38,489 nt of DNA from Verrucomicrobiota bacterium (GCA_003220005.1 QHRD01000110.1:1-38489), one strand, 5' to 3'. Shown: positions 23,830 to 32,132, numbered from the stretch's first letter. Notes: generated by a model not told the origin, from the sequence alone. Made by a program: numbers and translations.

Positions 23830-23910
23830 TGTAGCCGTCGCCCTGTGGGCGACGCCATCCACGCATGAATGGTTCGTCATGGATTCGCTTCGCGCAGCGA
23901 AGCGGCTACA
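23830..23910. repeat. GTAGCC-arm repeat with two hairpins, overlapping a gene start
   Basis: The outer arms TGTAGCC (23830-23836) and GGCTACA (23904-23910) enclose GTCGCCC-TGT-GGGCGAC and CGCTTCGC-GCA-GCGAAGCG. The start codon of the serine hydrolase at 23865 lies inside it. Confidence 0.7.
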
Positions 23911-24923
23911 GTGGATTGTTTCTTGTCACACTCGCCACATCGCCTTCCGCTCTTGGCGAAATCCGTTCAGCAGATTGCGCACGCGCAGCAAAATATTCTG
24001 AGAGTAAACGCGGAGCCTCCGTACTGGTCATGCAAAATGGCCGCACAATTTTTGAGCACTATGCGAATGACGGATCGGCTGGCGGCAGATGGCCGATCTT
24101 CAGCGGCACAAAAAGTTTTTGGGGGATCGCCGCGTTGGCAGCGGTACGCGATGGATTGTTCAAACTCGATGATCCCGTCGCAGACACGATTACCGAGTGG
24201 AAGAGCGACCCGCGCAAATCGCAGATTACGATTCGCCAATTGCTCAGCCAAACCGACGGCATTGAAGGCGCCTCGTTGCTTCAACGCGCATCGATTCGGG
24301 ACCGAAACGCCATGGCAATTCGATTGCCAGTTGTTGCTGAACCCGGCACGGCGTTCATTTATGGTCCGAGTCATCTTCAGATTTTTTGCGAGCTGTTGCG
24401 CCGGAAACTGGGAGGCCGCAGCACCATCGCATACTTCGAGGGACACGTATCCAGCCGGCTTGGGCTTGGCCGCCTCAACTACAAAAAAGATTCTCTCGGC
24501 AATCCGCTACCGGCGACAGGATTTGAGTTGACTGCACGGGAATGGGCGCGACTCGGCGAGCTTGTGCTGGGCAACGGCAATTACCGCTGGCGGCGAATTG
24601 TGCCCGCAACTTTGTTGCACGAGGCGTTAGCTGGCTCCCAGACGAACCCATCATACGGTCTGACATTCTGGCTAAACTCGCAGGCGGCAAATGGTCGCGA
24701 GGTGGACATGGAACGAACGCTCGATTTGCCCTGGCAGAATGTGCAATGGACAGGTGTTTGCATCTGCAAGGATGCGCCGGCGGACATGGTGGTCGCTCTT
24801 GGCTCGCACTATCAGCGCTTGTTCATTATTCCATCGCTGAAGGCGATCATTGTGCGACAGGGATCGGAGGCGAAATTTTCGGATGCGCATTTCCTGCGGC
24901 TCGTGCTTGGCCGTGGCCAATGA
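23865..24923 (+). CDS. Exported serine hydrolase of the class C beta-lactamase fold
   Basis: 352 residues. GRWPIFSGTKSFWGIAALAAVRDGLFKLDDPVADTI contains the S-x-x-K motif (Ser80-Lys83). ITIRQLLSQTDGI is the standard helix after it, and GTAFIYGPSHLQIFCELL supplies the tyrosine (Tyr166) of the second motif. A C-terminal H/K-x-G equivalent is not obvious. This fold includes DD-peptidases, esterases and beta-lactamases; the activity cannot be told. A hydrophobic stretch at 14-31 (GYSGLFLVTLATSPSAL) suggests export. The first 15 or so residues (MNGSSWIRFAQRSGY) are encoded by the GTAGCC repeat, so the natural N-terminus may have been replaced when the repeat inserted. Confidence 0.8.
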   Translation: MNGSSWIRFAQRSGYSGLFLVTLATSPSALGEIRSADCARAAKYSESKRGASVLVMQNGRTIFEHYANDGSAGGRWPIFSGTKSFWGIAALAAVRDGLFKLDDPVADTITEWKSDPRKSQITIRQLLSQTDGIEGASLLQRASIRDRNAMAIRLPVVAEPGTAFIYGPSHLQIFCELLRRKLGGRSTIAYFEGHVSSRLGLGRLNYKKDSLGNPLPATGFELTAREWARLGELVLGNGNYRWRRIVPATLLHEALAGSQTNPSYGLTFWLNSQAANGREVDMERTLDLPWQNVQWTGVCICKDAPADMVVALGSHYQRLFIIPSLKAIIVRQGSEAKFSDAHFLRLVLGRGQ

Positions 24924-25044
24924 TCCGCGACAGGTTTGACTTGCCGGCTCGTCTGGCAAACGATCAGGCCATTATGAAACACAGTCGCATCGCAGGTTAC
25001 TCCAATCGTGGAAAAATAATCGCTCAGCATTATCGAAATTCCTT

Positions 25045-25707
25045 ATGAACAAATTCGCTTTCGGTTGCGTCGTTGTGCTCTTGATTCTGCTCTTCTTCGT
25101 CGTCATTGCGGCTCTGGGGTTAGCCGGCAGTTACAATCGCCTGGTCCGGTTGCAGCAAGCTGTCGATCAAAGCTGGGCGCAGGTGCAAAACGTCTATCAG
25201 CGGCGCGCAGATTTGATTCCGAATCTTGTGAATACAGTTTCCGGCGCAGCAAATTTCGAGAAGTCCACGCTCGTGGAAGTGACAAATGCGCGCGCAAGTG
25301 TTGGCCGCGTCCAAACACAGATCGATCCGAACAAAGCGCCGACAGACGCAGCGCAACTTGAGAAGTTCCAGACTGCGCAAGGGGAGTTGAGCAACGCGCT
25401 GTCGCGCCTACTGGTTGTGGTAGAGCGCTATCCGGAGTTAAAGGCGAACCAGAATTTTCTCAGTTTGCAGGCGCAACTGGAAGGGACCGAGAACCGAATC
25501 TCCGTCGAACGCGGGAATTTCAACAAGACGGTGCAAGACTACAACGTGGCGGTGCGCAGTTTCCCAACGAATTTCGTCGCCGGCCCGCTCGGGTTTTCAC
25601 CAAGACCATTCTTCACCGCGCAGCCGGGCGCGGAGAAACCGCCGCCAGTGCAGTTTAATTTTGGCACGCCAGCTCCAGCGGCGCCTGTAGCGACGGCGTC
25701 CCCGTGA
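25045..25707 (+). CDS. lemA: LemA family protein
   Basis: 220 residues. An N-terminal membrane segment (FGCVVVLLILLFFVVIAALGLAG) is followed by the family core: SYNRLVRLQQAVDQSWAQVQNVYQRRADLIPNLVNTVSGAANFEKSTLVEVTNARASVG. Next come helices (LSNALSRLLVVVERYPELKANQNFLSLQAQLEGTENRISVERGNFNKTVQDYNVAVRSFPTNFVAGPLGF). The LDxSW-type repeat and the RYPELKANQNF motif are diagnostic. LemA proteins are anchored helical bundles of uncertain role, often next to TPM-domain genes, as here. The C-terminus is Pro/Ala-rich. Confidence 0.93.
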   Translation: MNKFAFGCVVVLLILLFFVVIAALGLAGSYNRLVRLQQAVDQSWAQVQNVYQRRADLIPNLVNTVSGAANFEKSTLVEVTNARASVGRVQTQIDPNKAPTDAAQLEKFQTAQGELSNALSRLLVVVERYPELKANQNFLSLQAQLEGTENRISVERGNFNKTVQDYNVAVRSFPTNFVAGPLGFSPRPFFTAQPGAEKPPPVQFNFGTPAPAAPVATASP

Positions 25708-25751
25708 AGACCGTGAAGCAGGCAATCCTGCCTGCCAAGGCTGCAAGTAAG

Positions 25752-26510
25752 ATGCAAACAAGATTGTCTGCATCACTGGTCGCGCTTGCGTTTATCGTCG
25801 CGATGACCGCGCAAGCCGCGGAAGTGATTCCGCCGAAGCCCGATCGTTACTTCAATGATTATGTGGGCGTTGTTTCAAAGGAAGCCGCCCAGCGATTCAA
25901 CGAGCAACTCGCGCAATTTGAGCGGGAAACTGGTGATCAAGTTGTGGTCGCGGTTTTTCCGAAAATGCAAAGTGATTCGGATATCGCTGACTACACCCAG
26001 CGCGTGGCACAGACCTGGGGCGTCGGCCAGAAGGAGCGCCGCAATGGTGTTGTCCTTTTCGTCTTTGTGCAGGATCGCAAGGCGTCAATCCAAGTAGGGT
26101 ATGGCCTCGAAGGCGCGCTGTCAGATATCATCGCCTACGACATCCGGGCGAACCACATTTCGCCGTACTTCAAAAATGGTGATTACGAAGGAGGTCTCGC
26201 CACCGGGATTGATCTGATCTGCAAAGCGATTCGTGGCGAGTATAAAGGATCTGGGAAAACGGTCACTGAACAACGCCGTGGGACCGGCGGTTTAGGGGTG
26301 TTGCCCTTTATCATCTTTGTCATTGTGCTGATCGTGATTTCGCGAATGATGCGGCGACTCGGCGGCTACGGCTACTCATCGAGTCGCGGTGGTCCAGTTT
26401 TTTTGCCGATCGGTGGCGGCGGATGGTCGTCGGGCGGCGGTGGCGGATTTAGTGGGTTCAGCGGCGGCGGCGGCAGTTTTGGCGGTGGCGGTTCTAGCGG
26501 GAGTTGGTAG
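25752..26510 (+). CDS. TPM-domain (YgcG/Psb32-type) membrane protein
   Basis: The start is placed at ATG 25752, which gives a signal peptide (MQTRLSASLVALAFIVAMTAQA). The ORF track's GTG at 25704 overlaps the lemA stop and runs through an inverted repeat (GCAGGCA-ATCC-TGCCTGC). The TPM domain spans about residues 30-160: YFNDYVGVVSKEAAQRFNEQLAQFERETGDQVVVAVFPKM, then GVGQKERRNGVVLFVFVQDRKASIQVGYGLEGALSD. A transmembrane helix (LGVLPFIIFVIVLIVISRMM) follows, then a Gly/Ser-rich tail ending GGGGSSGSW. This is the common YgcG layout. TPM domains have been linked to photosystem II repair and phosphatase activity in plants; the bacterial role is unclear. Confidence 0.88.
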   Translation: MQTRLSASLVALAFIVAMTAQAAEVIPPKPDRYFNDYVGVVSKEAAQRFNEQLAQFERETGDQVVVAVFPKMQSDSDIADYTQRVAQTWGVGQKERRNGVVLFVFVQDRKASIQVGYGLEGALSDIIAYDIRANHISPYFKNGDYEGGLATGIDLICKAIRGEYKGSGKTVTEQRRGTGGLGVLPFIIFVIVLIVISRMMRRLGGYGYSSSRGGPVFLPIGGGGWSSGGGGGFSGFSGGGGSFGGGGSSGSW

Positions 26511-26514
26511 ATAA

Positions 26515-26964
26515 ATGCGAACGCGAGAATTTCTCAGCAAAGTCGAGCATGACCGAATCGTAGCCGCGATTCGTGATGCTGAATCAAAAACTTCCGGCGA
26601 GATTCGCGTTTTCATTCAGCGCGGGAAATTGACCGCCGACCCGCTAGTCGCCGCGCAGAAAAAGTTTCGTCACCTGCGTATGCATAGGACACGCGCGCGC
26701 AATGCGGTGCTGATTTTCGTGGCGCCACGTGTGCACAAGTTTGCCGTAGTCGGCGACAAAGCGATTCATGAGAAATGCGGCGACGAATTCTGGCAACGCA
26801 TTGTGAACGGAATGCGGGTGCATTTTCAAAATGAGAAGTTTAATGATGCGCTAGTCGAGGCGATTAACGAAATCGGCAGCAGGCTGGCTGCACACTTTCC
26901 GCGAAAGTTTGCGTCCACGAACGAACTGCCTGATGACGTGGTCGAGCAGCGACCTTTCGATTAA
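26515..26964 (+). CDS. Second TPM-domain protein, without export signal
   Basis: 149 residues starting 4 bp after the first TPM gene's stop. MRTREFLSKVEHDRIVAAIRDAESKTSGEIRVFIQRGK, then KKFRHLRMHRTRARNAVLIFVAPRVHKFAVVGDKAIHEKCGDEFWQRIVNGMRVHFQNEKFNDALVEAINEIGSRLAAHFP, is a TPM domain of the small, soluble subtype. No signal peptide or membrane helix is present, so it should stay in the cytosol, unlike its exported neighbour. The close spacing suggests that lemA and both TPM genes form one operon. The stop codon TAA comes from the inverted repeat that begins at 26960. Confidence 0.85.
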   Translation: MRTREFLSKVEHDRIVAAIRDAESKTSGEIRVFIQRGKLTADPLVAAQKKFRHLRMHRTRARNAVLIFVAPRVHKFAVVGDKAIHEKCGDEFWQRIVNGMRVHFQNEKFNDALVEAINEIGSRLAAHFPRKFASTNELPDDVVEQRPFD

Positions 26965-27109
26965 CACCTGCCTTCAGGCAGGTGCTTCCGCAGAATGTAG
27001 CCACCCAGCCGTTTCAACCGCTTCGGAATCGCTGCACATCGACCAAGCCGTTGAAACGGCTTTCACTGACGTCGGCTTGATAACACCGGCCTGAAGGCGC
27101 GGTGTTAAT
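26960..27109. repeat. 150-bp composite inverted-repeat element
   Basis: The outer ends ATTAACACC (26960-26968) and GGTGTTAAT (27101-27109) are exact reverse complements. Inside are the hairpin CACCTGCCT-TC-AGGCAGGTG, a 12-bp inverted pair AGCCGTTTCAAC / GTTGAAACGGCT, and AACACCG...CGGTGTT at the right end. No coding capacity. The left arm supplies the stop of the second TPM gene. Confidence 0.65.
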
Positions 27110-27376
27110 AATGATCGGTCGTTCATGCAGGGAGGGACAAACAGTGGTTGCAAAACTGTGCATTGAGTGTTTATTCCAAGCTCCGCAGCGAGTTTTTGAA
27201 ATACGCCGTTGGTCCCTGGGTCTCCGTCGCTGGATGCGAGGCCGCACTCGCCAGGGGAAACCCGGCGAAGAAATTGCAGATCTAAAATTGCAGATTTTCG
27301 AGTGGTGAGAGCTATCGCCATAGCGGTGCTCTCGTCTCAAATCGCAAATCGGCAATCGACAATCTAAAATTAGTAT
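27110..27376. other. rpoA upstream region
   Basis: 267 bp without a supported gene. It holds GAGA-GCTAT-CGCC-ATAGC-GGTGC-TCTC (about 27307-27332), a hairpin, and AT-rich AATCTAAAATT-type repeats on both sides of it. A promoter for rpoA should lie here, but I cannot pick a convincing -35/-10 pair. Confidence 0.4.
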
Positions 27377-28420
27377 ATGCCAATCCGTTACGGTCGTTTT
27401 GAAATGCCGAAAACTCTCGTGAAGGACGAGAGCACGGCTACTGATACCTACGCAAAATTCGCCGCCGAGCCGTTTGAAGCCGGCTACGGTCACACCGTTG
27501 GGAACTCCCTCCGGCGCGTTCTGCTTTCGTCATTGGAAGGTGCTGCCATCACTGCGGCTAAAATCACGGGCGCGCAGCACGAGTTCGCCACGCTCCCGGG
27601 CGTGGTCGAGGACGTCACCGACATCGTCCTCAATCTCAAGAAAGTGAAGTTCAAAGTGGACGGCCAGGACCACGAGCCGAAGAAACTGTCGCTTATCGTG
27701 AATAAGGAAGGCGAGGTGACCGCCGGCGACATCCAAGCCATTCAAGGTTTTGAAGTACTGAACCCAAAGCAGCTAATCTGCACGCTCGACAGGAAACATA
27801 AATTTGATGCGGAGCTCGATGTGCGCGTTGGCCGCGGCTTTGCCACCGCTGAGGAAAACAAGCGTCCGGATCAGCCGATCGGTATTATCCCGATCGATTC
27901 CATCTTTTCGCCGGTCACGCGCGTGAAGTACGCGGTTGAAAATACGCGTGTCGGTCAGCGCACCGATTACGACAAGCTCATTCTCGAAATGTGGACTGAC
28001 GGACGTTTGACGCCGGATGACGCACTACTCCAGGCGTCCGCAATTCTGCGGCATCACCTCGACGTCTTTGTGCACTACAACGAAGAAGTGATTGAGTTCG
28101 ACCAGACACCGGCAGGGGTAAGCGAAGAAAATATCAAGCTCAAGAAGCTGCTCAATATGAGTGTGAACGAGATCGAGCTCAGTGTGCGCGCAGCCAATTG
28201 CTTGAACAATGCGAATATCACCACTGTTGGTCAGCTCGCCCAAAAAACCGAGGCCGAAATGCTGAAGTATCGCAATTTCGGCAAAAAATCGTTAAACGAA
28301 ATCAAGGACAAACTGCAACACCTTGGGTTGAGTCTGGGCATGAAATTCGAGCCGGGCTTGATCGATATTCCGGTGAGCAGTGATGGCGCTGGCGAGGCGG
28401 CTGCGCCCGATGCCAGATAA
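27377..28420 (+). CDS. rpoA: DNA-directed RNA polymerase subunit alpha
   Basis: 347 residues, slightly longer than usual. The N-terminal domain, which dimerises and assembles beta and beta-prime, shows FAAEPFEAGYGHTVGNSLRRVLLSSLEGAAITAAKI, then EFATLPGVVEDVTDIVLNLKKV, then the RVGRGF and IDSIFSPVTRVKYAVENTRVGQRTDYDKLILEMWTDG blocks. The C-terminal domain, which contacts promoter UP elements and activators, is NMSVNEIELSVRAANCLNNANITTVGQLAQKTEAEMLKYRNFGKKSLNEIKDKLQHLGLSLGM. The tail is Ala/Gly-rich. rplQ follows 3 bp later. The usual upstream partners (rpsM, rpsK, rpsD) are absent. Confidence 0.97.
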   Translation: MPIRYGRFEMPKTLVKDESTATDTYAKFAAEPFEAGYGHTVGNSLRRVLLSSLEGAAITAAKITGAQHEFATLPGVVEDVTDIVLNLKKVKFKVDGQDHEPKKLSLIVNKEGEVTAGDIQAIQGFEVLNPKQLICTLDRKHKFDAELDVRVGRGFATAEENKRPDQPIGIIPIDSIFSPVTRVKYAVENTRVGQRTDYDKLILEMWTDGRLTPDDALLQASAILRHHLDVFVHYNEEVIEFDQTPAGVSEENIKLKKLLNMSVNEIELSVRAANCLNNANITTVGQLAQKTEAEMLKYRNFGKKSLNEIKDKLQHLGLSLGMKFEPGLIDIPVSSDGAGEAAAPDAR

Positions 28421-28423
28421 GCC

Positions 28424-29008
28424 ATGAGACATAAAAAAAAGACGATCAAACTTGGTCGCACGGCTGAGCACCGGAAGGCGCTCCTGGCGAATCAGGTTTG
28501 TTCTTTGATCGAACATCAACGTATCAAAACCACCTTGGCCAAGGCGAAGGCCGTTCGACCGCTTGCAGAGCGAATGGTTACTCTCGGGAAAAGCGGATCG
28601 ATTCACGCACGCCGCACCGCTCTTGCGACTTTGCGCCAAAAGAATGCGGTCAAGAAATTGTTTAACGACATCGCGCCAAGGTCGGCGGAGCGCAATGGCG
28701 GATACACGCGCATCGTGAAGCTGGGCCAGCGCACGAGCGACTCCGCTCCGATGGCGTTCATCGAGTGGGTCGATATGCTAGAGGTCGTCGAGGCAAAGCC
28801 TGCAGAAGAAAAAAAGACGAAACGGAAAAAGGCCGAACCAAAACCAGAGCGAGCAGAACCAGAGGGTGCAGGGCTAATGGAAGAAGAGCCTGCGGCGGAG
28901 GAAAAAAAGCCGGACGAGGAAAAGGAAAAACCGGCTGAGGCGCCGACGCCGGCGGAGGAGCCCGAGCCGAAAAAGCGCCGGTGGTTCGGCAGAAAATCGA
29001 GCGAGTAG
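28424..29008 (+). CDS. rplQ: 50S ribosomal protein L17 with long charged C-terminal extension
   Basis: The first 120 or so residues are ordinary L17: [70 protein letters not shown], then [27 protein letters not shown]17 lies near the exit-tunnel side of the 50S subunit. About 70 more residues follow, almost all Lys, Glu, Pro and Ala ([41 protein letters not shown]), ending in a basic [12 protein letters not shown]. This roughly doubles the charged surface and is not part of the standard protein. It starts 3 bp after rpoA, as in the conserved rpoA-rplQ pair. Confidence 0.95.
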   Translation: MRHKKKTIKLGRTAEHRKALLANQVCSLIEHQRIKTTLAKAKAVRPLAERMVTLGKSGSIHARRTALATLRQKNAVKKLFNDIAPRSAERNGGYTRIVKLGQRTSDSAPMAFIEWVDMLEVVEAKPAEEKKTKRKKAEPKPERAEPEGAGLMEEEPAAEEKKPDEEKEKPAEAPTPAEEPEPKKRRWFGRKSSE

Positions 29009-29088
29009 CCAGCATCGCCGATGTTGTCGATCAGGTAGCGTTGCATCGACAAAGAGCGCCGTGATGCAGTAAGGTTTAGCTTTCGAGG

Positions 29089-29463
29089 ATGACTCCGAAT
29101 CCTTATTTATTCATCGTCATTTTCATTGGTGTGGCGCTGGCCTTTCCGCTTGTCCCACTTGCCCTGGCGTGGATGTGGCGGCGATTTTTCCAGCCGCCAA
29201 AGCCGGGCGCGGAAAAAAACGCGATTTACGAGTGCGGGGTCGAATCCGTTGGTGAAGCGCACATTCAGTTCCAGTCGCAGTATTATCTCTACGCCATCAT
29301 CTTTTTGATCTTCGACGTCGAGGCTGTTTTTCTTGTGCCGTTTGCAGTCGCATTCACCGGGTTGCCGGTCGGTGCGTTTGTCGCCATTCTGATCTTTTTA
29401 CTTCTTTTGGTTGAAGGTCTAGCCTGGGCATGGGGCAAAGGTTGCCTGCAATGGGCGCGCTGA
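29089..29463 (+). CDS. nuoA: NADH-quinone oxidoreductase subunit A
   Basis: NuoA is a small membrane subunit of respiratory complex I. The 124 residues show three membrane helices (YLFIVIFIGVALAFPLVPLALAW, YYLYAIIFLIFDVEAVFLVPFAV and FVAILIFLLLLVEGLAWAWGKG) and the conserved loop KNAIYECGVESVGEAHIQFQSQYYLYAIIFLIFDVE. That loop carries the conserved Cys and Asp-Val-Glu near the quinone site. The nuoA-nuoB gap is 101 bp and contains repeats. Just upstream (about 29046-29083) an 8-bp inverted repeat TTGTCGAT/ATCGACAA faces the gene. Confidence 0.95.
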   Translation: MTPNPYLFIVIFIGVALAFPLVPLALAWMWRRFFQPPKPGAEKNAIYECGVESVGEAHIQFQSQYYLYAIIFLIFDVEAVFLVPFAVAFTGLPVGAFVAILIFLLLLVEGLAWAWGKGCLQWAR

Positions 29464-29476
29464 CGCGCCCTGCGCT

Positions 29477-29550
29477 GGTTAAAAAGGTTAAAAGGGTTAA
29501 ATTGTTAAAACGGACGGGGGCAATGAGTCAGCCCGATCTGACGTTTTAAC
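29477..29550. repeat. GTTAAA tandem repeat plus inverted copy between nuoA and nuoB
   Basis: GGTTAAAAA, GGTTAAAAG, GGTTAAATT, GTTAAAACG follow each other with a 9-bp period (29477-29512). The last unit, GTTAAAACG, has an exact inverted copy CGTTTTAAC at 29542-29550, so a 9-bp stem with a 29-nt loop can form just before nuoB. Confidence 0.6.
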
Positions 29551-29564
29551 GTTTCACGAAACGA

Positions 29565-30185
29565 ATGAGCGAGATCGACGAAAAACTTCGCACCGAACTT
29601 CAGCGGCAGGGAGTCTGGGTGACTTCCATGCAGGACCTTTACAACTGGGGACGCAAGAACTCGATCTGGCCGCTGCAATTCGGCCTGGCTTGTTGCGCCA
29701 TTGAGATGATCGCCACGGCGGCGTCGCGCTATGATATCGCGCGATTCGGCGGCGAAGTTTTCCGGCCATCACCGCGCCAGGCCGATCTGATGATCGTTGC
29801 GGGGACCGTGACTAAGAAAATGGCGCCACAAATTGTGCGCCTTTACAACCAAATGGCCGATCCGAAATATGTGATCGCCATGGGCGCATGCGCGATCTCC
29901 GGCGGGCCGTTTAAGCAAGGCTACAACGTACTCAAAGGAATCGACCGTTACATTCCGGTTGATGTTTACATACCTGGTTGCCCGCCGCGACCGGAAGCAC
30001 TGCTGCACGCGTTCATGGAACTGCAACGCAAGATCGATGAACAAAAATTAACCGGCGCGAATAAGGCCGAATTTCTTAAGCCTGAGCAACCAAGCGAGTT
30101 TCCGGTGCCAAAATTTGGTGACCACGATTTGAATCCGCCGGCGAATCGAAATGTCTTTCAACCGCCGAAACTTGAGCGCGTCTGA
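29565..30185 (+). CDS. nuoB: NADH-quinone oxidoreductase subunit B
   Basis: NuoB carries the terminal 4Fe-4S cluster N2, which passes electrons to quinone. The 206 residues include [78 protein letters not shown], then [26 protein letters not shown]. The four cluster ligands are visible: the adjacent Cys-Cys pair, Cys in MGACA and Cys in PGCPP. The C-terminal 40 residues extend the protein with a Pro-rich tail, a common variation. nuoC starts 2 bp after the stop. Confidence 0.97.
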   Translation: MSEIDEKLRTELQRQGVWVTSMQDLYNWGRKNSIWPLQFGLACCAIEMIATAASRYDIARFGGEVFRPSPRQADLMIVAGTVTKKMAPQIVRLYNQMADPKYVIAMGACAISGGPFKQGYNVLKGIDRYIPVDVYIPGCPPRPEALLHAFMELQRKIDEQKLTGANKAEFLKPEQPSEFPVPKFGDHDLNPPANRNVFQPPKLERV

Positions 30186-30187
30186 TC

Positions 30188-30862
30188 GTGGAGTCGTTGG
30201 AGCAAATCAAAGCGCAGGCGGAAGCGGCGGTGCCCGGTACGAAGGTTGACATCGTAGCGAATCCCGGTCCGGCAAATCAGCCATCGCTTTTGATCGACAA
30301 CGAGCACGCGCTCACGTTCGCGCAGTTCCTGCGCGATGATCCGGCGCTGCGGCTCGATTTTTGTTCTAACGTGACCGGTGTCGATTGGCTCGATCGCGTC
30401 GTGAAGAAACCGGCGAAAATAAAGACAGTCGTCGATGGCATCCAGAAAGAGGTCGATCAGACGAGCGAGGAGAAAATCCCGGGTTATCTCGAGGCCGTTT
30501 ATCATCTTTACTCAGTAACCCACAAACATGGACCGGTAATCATTCGCATGCGTACCGCAGATCGCGCTGAAGGCGCGCGCCTGCCGTCGCTCACCCCGGT
30601 CTGGCGCAGCGCGGAATTTCAGGAACGCGAGATTTTCGATCTCTACGGAGTTCGATTCGATGGTCATCCCGATTTGCGGCGGATTTTGATGTGGGACGAG
30701 TTCGAAGATCATCCGATGCGCAAGGATTATGTGCAGCCGGACGATTTTGAATGGGAACCGACGCCGCACGACGAAGTGTTGGCCCGAGCAAAGCAGCATT
30801 ACACGCCGCGGCCACAGCTCGATGGAGCAGAAAAAATCACAGCCACAGATCTACACAGATGA
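30188..30862 (+). CDS. nuoC: NADH-quinone oxidoreductase subunit C
   Basis: NuoC is the 30-kDa peripheral-arm subunit. The start is GTG at 30188. At 224 residues it shows LRLDFCSNVTGVDWLDR near the N-terminus, then YLEAVYHLYSVTHKHGPVIIRMRTADRAEGARLPSLTPVWRSAEFQEREIFDLYGVRFDGHPDLRRILMWDEFEDHPMRKDY, the complex I 30-kDa signature (E-R-E-x-x-D-x-x-G). The last residues (TATDLHR) and the stop are encoded by the left arm of an inverted repeat. Confidence 0.96.
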   Translation: MESLEQIKAQAEAAVPGTKVDIVANPGPANQPSLLIDNEHALTFAQFLRDDPALRLDFCSNVTGVDWLDRVVKKPAKIKTVVDGIQKEVDQTSEEKIPGYLEAVYHLYSVTHKHGPVIIRMRTADRAEGARLPSLTPVWRSAEFQEREIFDLYGVRFDGHPDLRRILMWDEFEDHPMRKDYVQPDDFEWEPTPHDEVLARAKQHYTPRPQLDGAEKITATDLHR

Positions 30863-30941
30863 AACACAGACGTCAGAAGGCGATTAAGCTTCCAGAATTC
30901 AGGGTTCAGAAATCTGTGTCGATCTATGTGCATCTGTGGCT
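30841..30941. repeat. 101-bp inverted repeat between nuoC and nuoD
   Basis: AGCCACAGAT (30841-30850) and ATCTGTGGCT (30932-30941) are exact complements; ACACAGATGAAACACAGA and TCTGTGTCGATCTATGTG extend the pairing imperfectly inward. The left arm encodes the last codons and TGA of nuoC. The right arm ends 18 bp before the nuoD ATG. Confidence 0.65.
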
Positions 30942-30959
30942 TCGGATCCTTAGGTGATC

Positions 30960-32126
30960 ATGAATTCTACGCTTGAAACCATCGAAGCAATGGAGCGGCC
31001 ACCAGTTAGGATGAGCTCGCGACTGGAAGGTGAGTTGCTCGAAGTTTCGATGGGCCCGCAGCATCCATCCACGCACGGCGTGTTCCGGATGAATGTCGCG
31101 CTGGAAGGCGAAATCGTGCGAAAGCTCAAGCCGGTCTTCGGTTATTTGCACCGCAACCACGAACAGATCGGTGAGCACACAACGTATCTCGGATCGATGC
31201 CGTACACAGATCGTCTCGATTACTTTTGTTCAATGACCAACAACTGGGCGTACGCCCTCAGCGTTGAAAGACTCGCCGGCATCGAAGTTCCCGAGCGCGC
31301 TCAGTACTTGCGCGTTATTCTCGCTGAGTTGACGCGGCTCCAAAATCACGCCTCGCTCCTCGGATTTTTGTTGAGCGACATGGGCGCATGGGGCACGCCT
31401 CTGATGTACGCGTTCCGCGAACGCGAGAAGATTCTCGATTTATTCGAATCGCTCTCGGGCGCACGCATGATGTGCGACTACATGCGGTTCGGCGGTTGCC
31501 GCGTTGACACTAGCGATGAGTGGCTCACTGCCGCAAAGAAGATTGTCGATCGTTTTCCAAAGTTTCTCGATGAATTTGATGAACTGATCCTAGGAAACGA
31601 GATCGTGATCGCACGGACGCAGAACGTTGGCAAACTTTCGGCCGATCTCGCGATCAATGCCGGGATCACGGGCCCAATGCTTCGCGCATGCGGCGTGAAC
31701 TACGACATCCGCAAAGTGGACGGCTACGGATTTTATCCACGATTCAAATTTCGGATTCCGTTAGGCGAACACGGCGACACTTATGATCGTTTGATGATGC
31801 GCGCACTCGAAATGCGCGAGAGCGTCGAAATTTTGAAACAAGCGCTCGCCCAGATTCAGCCCGGGCCGATCCTGAATCCAAAAGTGAAGATCCGCGCATT
31901 TCGACCGCCGGTAGGGGAAGCGTACGGGCGAATTGAGGCGCCCAAAGGTGAACTCGGGTTTTATCTTATCAGCGACGGCGGTCCGAATCCGTATCGCTAT
32001 CGCGTGCGCCCGCCAAGTTTTATTAATCTCACGATTCTTGAAGATATGTGTTTGGGCCACACCGTCGCCGACGTGATGGTAATTCTTGGCAGTGTCGATA
32101 TTGTGATGGGCGAAGTGGATCGCTGA
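30960..32126 (+). CDS. nuoD: NADH-quinone oxidoreductase subunit D
   Basis: NuoD is the 49-kDa subunit that forms the quinone pocket with NuoB. The ATG at 30960 is preferred to the track's GTG at 30954. The 388 residues include [28 protein letters not shown], the conserved His-rich opening; [65 protein letters not shown]; the [11 protein letters not shown] block; and the C-terminal [47 protein letters not shown]. These are complete and normal. Genes for the remaining complex I subunits do not follow; the next gene is on the opposite strand. Confidence 0.97.
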   Translation: MNSTLETIEAMERPPVRMSSRLEGELLEVSMGPQHPSTHGVFRMNVALEGEIVRKLKPVFGYLHRNHEQIGEHTTYLGSMPYTDRLDYFCSMTNNWAYALSVERLAGIEVPERAQYLRVILAELTRLQNHASLLGFLLSDMGAWGTPLMYAFREREKILDLFESLSGARMMCDYMRFGGCRVDTSDEWLTAAKKIVDRFPKFLDEFDELILGNEIVIARTQNVGKLSADLAINAGITGPMLRACGVNYDIRKVDGYGFYPRFKFRIPLGEHGDTYDRLMMRALEMRESVEILKQALAQIQPGPILNPKVKIRAFRPPVGEAYGRIEAPKGELGFYLISDGGPNPYRYRVRPPSFINLTILEDMCLGHTVADVMVILGSVDIVMGEVDR

Positions 32127-32132
32127 AGGCCT

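Noticed and set aside
26909-27094. Short ORF across the composite repeat before rpoA
   Set aside because: It only translates the inverted repeat and the end of the TPM gene in another frame.
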